From: Bdellovibrionales bacterium RBG_16_40_8
GTDB lineage: Bacteria; Bdellovibrionota; Bdellovibrionia; Bdellovibrionales; UBA1609
Direction of reading: 5' to 3'
NCBI GenBank assembly: GCA_001769925.1
Contig: MEPT01000046.1
Location: 1 to 5,368, forward strand
Length of the DNA: 5,368 nt
The notes beneath the pieces were generated by a model. That model was not told the DNA's origin and searched no databases. It saw only the letters and a program-made list of their open reading frames with translations. Positions 1 through 5,368 of the stretch are shown piece by piece. Within the stretch, counting starts at the first letter, position 1, and every line of letters starts with the position of its first letter. The position numbers and the translations under genes were made by a program.

Positions 1-651
1 CAGTTCCAGATAGAAATCAAGGGATTGTGCGAACCTAAAAGCAAAGAGGCCAGCCGTATTTGTCAGGAAGATTTGAATGAAGTTATCACTGCATTCGTGC
101 AGGATAAAACATCCTTAGAGCGCGGTCTATTTGATGAGGAAATGGTACCGGAAGAGTTGACTCAAGTGCGTATGGGTAAAATTATCAAAGATAAATATCC
201 TGAACTGGATGATGAGGATCAAGAAGCTGTGCGTCAGCATGCTATTGCGGCACTTAACTTGACCCAGCAGGCTAAAAAATTCCTTAATCCCGGTGAAGAA
301 CCAGAAAAAGGTGGAAATACTGCGTTAATTGACGGAGTGCGTAAGTTTGCCATGGATGTGCGGGATCTGGATATTGACCTAATCGATCGCATCAACCCAT
401 TCGGGGAGGCTTATGCGATTTTGGCCAAGGCTATGAACGAAGATAGTTTAAAGCAGGTGGCTGGAGTGATTGCAGGCAAGCGCGTAAACCTAACACTTGA
501 AGAGGCGCGAGATTTAGTTAAACGCGCCATAAAATTTAAGCAGGAGCGTGGCCGGTTGCCTTCCATCACCGCCGCAGACCCTTGGGAAAAGAAAATGGCA
601 GAGGGCGTGGCCTTCTTAGCCAGAATGAAATCGGAGGCCGTTAATGGTTAA
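1..651 (+). CDS. C-terminal part of a probable DEAD/DEAH-box (SF2) helicase, cut by the left edge
   Basis: The frame is open from base 1 to the TAA at 649-651, giving 216 visible residues. A TTG at 25 could be read as a start, but it has no Shine-Dalgarno site and the frame continues through it off the window, so this is the end of a longer gene. The visible part is charged and mostly helical, with no membrane segment or signal peptide. Features (numbered from the TTG at 25) include an acidic helix around 57-70, an INPFGEAY segment at 123-130, and a final helix pair with the GRLP motif at 177-180 followed by DPWEKK at 185-190. From memory, this kind of tail ends large DEAD/DEAH helicases encoded beside GIY-YIG nucleases. 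No Walker A, DEAH or motif VI lies in the window, so the helicase call rests on that recalled resemblance and on context. It overlaps the next gene by 8 nt. By rough hand counts of sampled lines it is the most GC-rich of the four genes. Confidence 0.6.
   Translation, partial: QFQIEIKGLCEPKSKEASRICQEDLNEVITAFVQDKTSLERGLFDEEMVPEELTQVRMGKIIKDKYPELDDEDQEAVRQHAIAALNLTQQAKKFLNPGEEPEKGGNTALIDGVRKFAMDVRDLDIDLIDRINPFGEAYAILAKAMNEDSLKQVAGVIAGKRVNLTLEEARDLVKRAIKFKQERGRLPSITAADPWEKKMAEGVAFLARMKSEAVNG
633..637 (+). promoter_or_regulatory. Ribosome binding site for the GIY-YIG gene
   Basis: A GGAGG core lies inside the end of the preceding gene, 6 nt before the ATG at 644. Strength and spacing are near ideal. 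This fixes the start of the nuclease gene despite its 8-nt overlap with the upstream stop codon, and implies coupled translation. Confidence 0.85.
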
Positions 652-1843
652 ACCAAAATTTACAGATGAAGATGATGCATTATTAGCAGAGCTTGGAATT
701 GAGGTGGAGACTAAGAAGACGGCAGCTCGCACCCCTCGCGAAGAGCGCATCATTGCCGGTTTCGAGGAAATTGAAAGATTTGTGGAGCAATATGGAAGGT
801 TGCCGCAACATGGTGAAGGCAACGATATATTCGAACGACTATATGCGGTACGGCTAGATAAAATTCGCGGATCATCAGAATGCAAGGCTGCATTATCGGG
901 ACTAGATTCAAAAGGGCTGCTGGACAGTGAGCCAGTCTTAACTGATAACCTGCCTGACGATATAGACGATGATGCGTTGCTTGCGGAGCTTGGTGTTGAA
1001 GAGGAATGTGAAAGCGACATCACAAAACTTACCCATGTCAAAACTCGTGCAGAAAGAAAAGCGTCAGAAGAAGTCGCCCAGCGCACCCCATGCAGAGATT
1101 TTGATAAGTTTAAGCCTTTATTCGTAAAGGTGCAGAACGAATTAAAGTCTGATATTCGTAAAAGCCGCCGTTTCAAAGAGGATGCAAGTATTCTGCAAGG
1201 TGAATTTTTTATCCTTAGTGGTCAGATCGCTTATGTTGCAGAGGTTGGCGAAGAAATTAAAGCTCCAAACGGTGCAACAGATGCTCGTCTTAGAGTAATT
1301 TATGATAATGGCACAGAAAGTGATTTGCTAATGCGGTCACTTCAACGAGCACTATATAAAGATGAAGCCGGACGAAGAATTACCGACCCAAGCGCAGGGC
1401 CACTTTTTTCCGATGAAAAAGAAGATGATGACATTGAAAGCGGCACGATATATGTGCTGCGCAGTAAATCAGAGCATCCTGACATTAAAAAAAACTCTGA
1501 AGTTCTCCACAAAATAGGTGTAACCGGCGGAAATATTGAAAAGCGCATTGCTAATGCCAAGGATGATCCGACCTTCCTTATGGCGGACGTAGAAGTGATT
1601 GCCACCTACAAACTATCAAACATAAATCGAGTTAAACTCGAAAATCTAATACATAAATTTTTTGAGCCTGCACGATTGAATATCGAAATCAAAGACCGTT
1701 TTGGGAAACCGATTGCACCACGTGAGTGGTTTTTAGTGCCGTTGTTTGTAATTGATGAGGCAGTGGAGAAGATTAAGGACGGTACAGTTGTTAATTGCCG
1801 ATACGATGCTCGAAATCAAAAAATAATTACAAAGGAACTATAA
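644..1843 (+). CDS. GIY-YIG nuclease-domain protein (T5orf172 type) with duplicated acidic motif
   Basis: 399 residues; the ATG at 644 is fixed by a GGAGG site 6 nt upstream. Layout: an acidic motif DDALLAELGIE at 10-20; a helical segment with GRLP at 51-54 (about 35-95); a second copy, DDALLAELGVE, at 109-119; a charged linker; an uncharacterised mixed alpha/beta region at about 155-245; an acidic linker DEKEDDD at 257-263; then a GIY-YIG domain at about 266-380. In that domain GTIYVL (267-272) matches the first strand, HKIGVTGG (289-296) takes the YIG position with Lys replacing Tyr, R301 is the likely catalytic arginine, E333 in KLENLIHKFF is the likely metal-binding glutamate, and REWF (360-363) is typical of the T5orf172 branch. 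The expected activity is metal-dependent DNA cleavage; target and cofactors cannot be read from the sequence. The gene ends with TAATG shared with the OLD gene. The middle region and the GRLP segment resemble, from memory, GIY-YIG proteins encoded beside large helicases. The nuclease call is firm; its biological role is inferred. Confidence 0.85.
   Translation: MVKPKFTDEDDALLAELGIEVETKKTAARTPREERIIAGFEEIERFVEQYGRLPQHGEGNDIFERLYAVRLDKIRGSSECKAALSGLDSKGLLDSEPVLTDNLPDDIDDDALLAELGVEEECESDITKLTHVKTRAERKASEEVAQRTPCRDFDKFKPLFVKVQNELKSDIRKSRRFKEDASILQGEFFILSGQIAYVAEVGEEIKAPNGATDARLRVIYDNGTESDLLMRSLQRALYKDEAGRRITDPSAGPLFSDEKEDDDIESGTIYVLRSKSEHPDIKKNSEVLHKIGVTGGNIEKRIANAKDDPTFLMADVEVIATYKLSNINRVKLENLIHKFFEPARLNIEIKDRFGKPIAPREWFLVPLFVIDEAVEKIKDGTVVNCRYDARNQKIITKEL
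671..703 (+). repeat. Acidic motif copy 1 (DDALLAELGIE) in the GIY-YIG protein
   Basis: This encodes residues 10-20 of the GIY-YIG protein. Ten of its 11 residues are identical to copy 2 at 968-1000, the only change being Ile for Val. The two DNA copies differ at many third positions (GCA TTA TTA GCA against GCG TTG CTT GCG), so this looks like selection on protein sequence and not a recent DNA duplication. The form suggests a short amphipathic docking helix. Confidence 0.8.
968..1000 (+). repeat. Acidic motif copy 2 (DDALLAELGVE) in the GIY-YIG protein
   Basis: This encodes residues 109-119 of the GIY-YIG protein, 99 residues after copy 1. It sits between the GRLP helical segment and a charged linker. 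Both copies follow an acidic stretch (TDEDD before copy 1, DDIDDD around copy 2) and precede acidic residues. Confidence 0.8.
1831..1836 (+). promoter_or_regulatory. Ribosome binding site for the OLD-family (GajA-like) gene
   Basis: AAAGGA lies within the last codons of the GIY-YIG gene, 6 nt before the ATG at 1843. It selects that ATG, whose A is also the last base of the upstream TAA, over an in-frame TTG at 1795 that has no comparable site. Confidence 0.8.
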
Positions 1844-3618
1844 TGCTGAATATACTTGTAGATACAGTAAGAATTTCTGGATTTCGGGGTATCAAGAACC
1901 TTGAGATGACGTTGCCTCGCGTAACAGTTTTGATTGGCACAAATAACTCAGGAAAAACATCACTACTCAAAGCCCTGCAATTAGCTCTAGGTGATTATTC
2001 TCGTTACATCAGTGAGGAAGATTTTTTTATTGGCTCGGATGAAAAGCGCGTTAATGAAATTAATGTAGATGTCAGATTTGTGCCGGTTGATAACAATGGT
2101 AACCGCGTTGCTGTTTTTGATGATGTCTGGCTCACAGACTTTGGCGATAAAATAAAAGCTGAAGCCAATGGCAATCAGTTTATGGCATTACGAACTCGGG
2201 TTAAACCGAATGACATTAAAGGTGGATTTGAATGTACCCGTTTTGCTATGCAAACTTGGCCCGAATTTGCAGTTTGGTTGGATGAAAAGCCGAAAGAAAA
2301 AGATAAAATCAATAAAATCATAAGCACCCCTTTTATTTCTATTGAAGCACAGCGCGATATTCATTACGAGTTGAAAGATAAATCATCCTTCGCCGGTAAG
2401 GTTTTATCGGGCGTGGAATATCAAAAAGAAGATATAATCGAAATTGAAAAGCTGATTAATGATTTGAACTTAAGTGCCATCGAAAAAAGTGAGGCTCTAA
2501 AAAATTTTAAAACTCACCTAGAGCAGCTTAATCAATCATTCCAAGGAGCTGGAAACGTAGAGATTACACCTTTTCCTAAAAAGATTCGTGACTTATCCAA
2601 GCACTTTTCCGTTCACTTTGGTGAAAATGCTAATGGTGTTTTTTCGATGGAATATCACGGGATGGGAACACGTAGTTGGGCTTCTATGCTAACAGTTAAA
2701 GCCTTTATTGAATCCGCTGCCGCAAAACATGAGGAAGAGGTTGAACCATTCTTCCCTATTCTCGCCGCTGAAGAGCCAGAGGCGCATTTACATCCTAATG
2801 CTCAAAAAACACTTTATCAGCAGCTAGCAGATACAAAAGGCCAAGTAATTGTAAGCACCCATTCTCCTTACTTTGCAGCTATGGCCGATATTATGGACAT
2901 TCGGTCATTACGCAAAGATGCCACTGGCATCACAGCAATGCGGCTTACGAAAGACTATACCGCGGAAGAAAAGAAGATTCTTTCACGCGAAATCACCTCA
3001 AAACGCGGAGAAATTTTATTTGCCCGCGCTTTGATACTTTGCGAAGGAATTACCGAAGAGCAAATCATTCCGGCATTTTTTGATATTTGTTCAGATAAAT
3101 CTTTTTTCAGCCTAGGCTTATGCTGTATTAATGTTGGCGGAAAAAATTATCCACCATTTATTAAACTGGCTTGCAGCCTCGGGATTCCCACTTTCATCGT
3201 AAGTGATAATGATGGCGATACAAAAACAACTGTTGAAGCCCAAATCGCAAAAATAAAGACAGACCACGGCCTTGGCCTTGGTACAGATATTTTCGGGGTT
3301 TCATATTTGGCAGCGGGCAATGATTTTGAAGCCGAGCTTATGAGCATTGCGCTATTAAGGGATGAAATAATCACGGCAGTTGTGCTTTCAGAAACTAATG
3401 CCACGATCAACGCTCAATATAAAGCCGCCAAACTTACTGAAGTCTCCGCTTTGAATGATGTTGATTTGATAGCGCGGATGCGAGGAACAAAATCATCTTA
3501 TTCAGGTTTTCTGGCCGATGTTGTTAGAGAAAATCCTAACGGTAAAGCTCCTGAAACTATTACACCTGCTGCGATAACTGCAGCATTAACTCAAATAAAA
3601 ACATGGTTAGTCGTATGA
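1843..3618 (+). CDS. gajA: OLD-family ATPase-TOPRIM nuclease, Gabija GajA-like
   Basis: 591 residues, close to the roughly 580 of the studied GajA. An N-terminal ABC/SMC-like ATPase starts with ISGFRGIKN (11-19) and Walker A GTNNSGKT (32-39). A helical insertion at about 195-235 matches the place of the OLD dimerisation segment. GMGTRSW (273-279) sits at the ABC signature position, Walker B leads into EEPEAHLHP (310-318), and STHSP (338-342) supplies the switch histidine H340. The C-terminal TOPRIM domain has LCEGITEEQ (399-407, likely E401 and E405), SDNDGD (454-459, likely metal-binding D455 and D457), E496 or E498 in NDFEAEL, and a basic GTKSSYSGF stretch (548-556). In studied Gabija systems GajA is a DNA-nicking nuclease whose activity is held back by cellular nucleotides and released when phage replication depletes them. 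All motifs look intact. The upstream stop overlaps this start by 1 nt, and the UvrD-like gene follows with a 4-nt ATGA overlap, which is the Gabija gene order. A stand-alone OLD nuclease is the alternative, less likely given the partner. Confidence 0.88.
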   Translation: MLNILVDTVRISGFRGIKNLEMTLPRVTVLIGTNNSGKTSLLKALQLALGDYSRYISEEDFFIGSDEKRVNEINVDVRFVPVDNNGNRVAVFDDVWLTDFGDKIKAEANGNQFMALRTRVKPNDIKGGFECTRFAMQTWPEFAVWLDEKPKEKDKINKIISTPFISIEAQRDIHYELKDKSSFAGKVLSGVEYQKEDIIEIEKLINDLNLSAIEKSEALKNFKTHLEQLNQSFQGAGNVEITPFPKKIRDLSKHFSVHFGENANGVFSMEYHGMGTRSWASMLTVKAFIESAAAKHEEEVEPFFPILAAEEPEAHLHPNAQKTLYQQLADTKGQVIVSTHSPYFAAMADIMDIRSLRKDATGITAMRLTKDYTAEEKKILSREITSKRGEILFARALILCEGITEEQIIPAFFDICSDKSFFSLGLCCINVGGKNYPPFIKLACSLGIPTFIVSDNDGDTKTTVEAQIAKIKTDHGLGLGTDIFGVSYLAAGNDFEAELMSIALLRDEIITAVVLSETNATINAQYKAAKLTEVSALNDVDLIARMRGTKSSYSGFLADVVRENPNGKAPETITPAAITAALTQIKTWLVV

Positions 3619-5368
3619 ATTTATCTCCATCACAAATTGCCATCATTAATGCTGATATAACAAGGCCAGTGCAAGTTTTAGCGTCTGCTGGGGCGGGTAA
3701 AACAAGGGTCTTAACTGAACGTATCCGTCATATATTGAGTAAAACTAAAAAAGAAGGGGTTATTGCACTTACGTTCACTAATAAAGCTGCCGATGAAATG
3801 TTATCTCGGCTTGATGATGTAGATGATATCCAAAATCGTTGCTGGATTGCAACCGTTCATTCCGTTGCACAACGCATACTAGAACAATACGGCAACACTA
3901 TTGGCCTGCCAACCGAACTTCATATTTATGAACGTGAGCAAGACCGAAAAACAATATTTTTGCAATCCCTAATAAATAGTGGCCTAGATGTAGATACGTT
4001 TCTAAATGCTCATGATGAAAAAAGTCGAAATACCAAAATTCAAAAATATATGGAACAGTTTTCAATAGTAAAAAGAGAATTATACACAGAGGAAGAAATA
4101 AAAGAAACTACACATGAAGAAAGTTTCTGGCAAATTTATCAGAACTACCAAGAGGCACTACTCGCCGGTGGTGGAATTGATTTTGACGACATACTTTTAT
4201 ACGCGCACCGAATATTGCTAGAGCAACCGTGGTGTGGCGATATTTACCGCGCAAAATATAAACATCTGTGTGTTGATGAAGCACAAGACTTAAACCGAGC
4301 ACAGTATGAATTTGTGAAAGTTCTTTGTGGTGAAAAAATCAAAAGCATCTTGATGGTAGGTGACCCTAATCAGATGATATATGGCTTTAACGGATCGTCC
4401 CATGATTACCTATGTAAACTTTTCGTAAAGGAATATGCGCCGCAGCAGTTCGAGCTAAAGGAAAATTATAGAAGTTCAAAAGCAGTTATTCATTTAGCCA
4501 ATAAATTAAAACCCGGCTCACAAACTGAATCTAATTTTGCCCTTGCAGGGAAAAGTGAAATCTTCAGCGTGGCTAATGAAGAAGCTGAAGCAACCTGGAT
4601 ATGTAATAAAATCCAAGAGTTAATTACGCTGAAAACTCATAGTGAGATTGAGGGGGAAATAACACTAAGCAAAATGGTTGTGATTGCCAGGAATCGCTTT
4701 GCGTTCCTTGCGTTGGAAGAAATGCTTAAGGAGCGCGGTATCATGTATTCACTTAAAAAAGGCGAGAGACAACCCGAACCAGCTTCTGTTTTTGGAAAGG
4801 TTTTAGATTTAACAATTCGTGTGAAATTAAATCCTAAAGATTGGCTTGATGGCAAAAAACTGTGTGCTGCGCTGAAAATTACCGCACCCAGTGGATGGGG
4901 AAAAGTATCCATTTTAAACAATCTTGCTGATAGTGCTAAAACCGCGCCTATTCCGTTCCCAGAGATTCAATCCATGCTAATACAATCCATTGAAGAATTA
5001 GACGCTGACAAGCCAACTATTCCAAAGCTATGCAGCGATTATGAATGCATCTTAAAAACAATGGTTAGCGAGGCTGACGAAACAGTACTGCCGGAATTGG
5101 AGCGTTCGTTATTGGAATTAGGCGAATTTAGAAATTGTTGGACACACTTTAAGCGTAAAGGTTTAGGCGAATCTCTGTCATCCTTCAGAAACGCTATGGC
5201 TCTTGGCCAATTAACTGAAGACTCCAACCCTACAGCGCTTACATTAAGCACAGTACATACCATGAAAGGCCTTGAGCGTGACATAGTGTTTCTATCTTGC
5301 ATGTGTGAGGGTGTATTCCCTGATTACAGAGCAACAAGTCAAAAAGATATTGATGAGGAGCGAAATAG
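3615..5368 (+). CDS. gajB: UvrD/Rep-like SF1 helicase, Gabija GajB-like, cut by the right edge
   Basis: 584 residues are visible and the frame is open to the right edge. The ATG at 3615 overlaps the upstream TGA as ATGA. An in-frame ATG at 3603 would add four residues; neither has a clear Shine-Dalgarno site, and the shorter form is preferred because the Q-motif (LSPSQIAII, 3-11) then lies close to the N-terminus as is usual. SF1 motifs in order: Walker A ASAGAGKT (23-30), Ia ALTFTNKAADEM (51-62), TVHS (80-83), motif II DEAQD (221-225), motif III GDPNQMIYGFNG (249-260), motif IV ENYRSS (283-288), a 2A strand MVVIARNR (354-361), and motif V STVHTMKGLERD (545-556). Motif VI, usually a YVAxTRA-like sequence, should follow within about 10-20 residues of the edge. 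In Gabija, GajB is the ATPase/helicase that binds GajA and helps activate it on DNA ends or single strands. The visible part already exceeds the roughly 494 residues of the studied GajB. A general repair helicase is possible but unlikely in this coupled context. Confidence 0.88.
   Translation, partial: MNLSPSQIAIINADITRPVQVLASAGAGKTRVLTERIRHILSKTKKEGVIALTFTNKAADEMLSRLDDVDDIQNRCWIATVHSVAQRILEQYGNTIGLPTELHIYEREQDRKTIFLQSLINSGLDVDTFLNAHDEKSRNTKIQKYMEQFSIVKRELYTEEEIKETTHEESFWQIYQNYQEALLAGGGIDFDDILLYAHRILLEQPWCGDIYRAKYKHLCVDEAQDLNRAQYEFVKVLCGEKIKSILMVGDPNQMIYGFNGSSHDYLCKLFVKEYAPQQFELKENYRSSKAVIHLANKLKPGSQTESNFALAGKSEIFSVANEEAEATWICNKIQELITLKTHSEIEGEITLSKMVVIARNRFAFLALEEMLKERGIMYSLKKGERQPEPASVFGKVLDLTIRVKLNPKDWLDGKKLCAALKITAPSGWGKVSILNNLADSAKTAPIPFPEIQSMLIQSIEELDADKPTIPKLCSDYECILKTMVSEADETVLPELERSLLELGEFRNCWTHFKRKGLGESLSSFRNAMALGQLTEDSNPTALTLSTVHTMKGLERDIVFLSCMCEGVFPDYRATSQKDIDEERN

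Noticed and set aside
25..27. TTG as the true start of gene 1
   Set aside because: The frame continues upstream to the window edge without a stop, and no Shine-Dalgarno site precedes the TTG, so the visible gene is a truncated C-terminus.
616..1176. Minus-strand open frame of 186 codons opposite the GIY-YIG gene
   Set aside because: The product is serine-rich low complexity, as expected opposite acidic and Leu/Ala-rich coding sequence. It lies across a well-supported plus-strand gene and junction, and no family is recognisable.
1342..1605. Minus-strand open frame of 87 codons inside the GIY-YIG gene
   Set aside because: It sits fully opposite the conserved GIY-YIG domain and has no recognisable domain.
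1627..1641. Near-perfect palindrome TCGAGTT-A-AACTCGA
   Set aside because: It looks like an operator half-site pair but lies deep inside the nuclease-domain coding sequence, away from any start, and 7-bp arms are within chance expectation for a window this size.
1795..1842. Upstream extension of the OLD gene to a TTG at 1795
   Set aside because: The added 16 residues overlap the GIY-YIG gene and lack a good ribosome binding site. The ATG at 1843 has AAAGGA at ideal spacing, and the ATPase domain begins directly after it.
3147..3410. Minus-strand open frame of 87 codons inside the TOPRIM region
   Set aside because: It is a shadow of the conserved TOPRIM coding sequence with no recognisable product.
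4108..5302. Three minus-strand open frames (64, 94 and 87 codons) opposite the UvrD-like gene
   Set aside because: They fall opposite a continuous plus-strand frame containing ordered SF1 helicase motifs. None has a recognisable domain.

Overview
The window is a single block of plus-strand coding sequence with essentially no intergenic DNA. It carries four genes: one cut by the left edge, two complete, and one cut by the right edge. Each junction overlaps (8 nt, 1 nt, 4 nt), so the four genes read as one translationally coupled operon. The promoter and the terminator must both lie outside the window. Strong Shine-Dalgarno sites, ATG starts and a moderate to low GC content fit a bacterium. The flavour is proteobacterial, probably gammaproteobacterial, but that is a weak inference because no housekeeping gene is present.

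Layout. (1) 1-651: the C-terminal 216 residues of a larger protein, judged to be the tail of a DEAD/DEAH (SF2-type) helicase; its motor motifs would lie upstream of the window. (2) 644-1843: a 399-residue protein with acidic repeated motifs, an uncharacterised central region and a C-terminal GIY-YIG nuclease domain of the T5orf172 type. (3) 1843-3618: a 591-residue OLD-family protein, with an ABC ATPase followed by a TOPRIM nuclease, like GajA. (4) 3615 to the right edge: a UvrD/Rep-like SF1 helicase, like GajB, cut just before the expected motif VI.

Function. Genes 3 and 4, in this order and tightly coupled, have the architecture of Gabija, an anti-phage system in which GajA is a nucleotide-sensing DNA nuclease and GajB a partner helicase/ATPase. 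Genes 1 and 2 look like a second helicase-nuclease pair. All four share one set of overlapping junctions, so the locus may be an extended four-component defence operon with two helicases and two unrelated nucleases. It could instead be two independent modules placed back to back. The main unexplained details are a helical GRLP motif found both at the end of gene 1 and near the start of gene 2, and a duplicated DDALLAELG motif in gene 2. Both could be protein-protein docking elements.

No tRNA, rRNA, CRISPR array, insertion sequence, attachment site, origin or terminator was seen.
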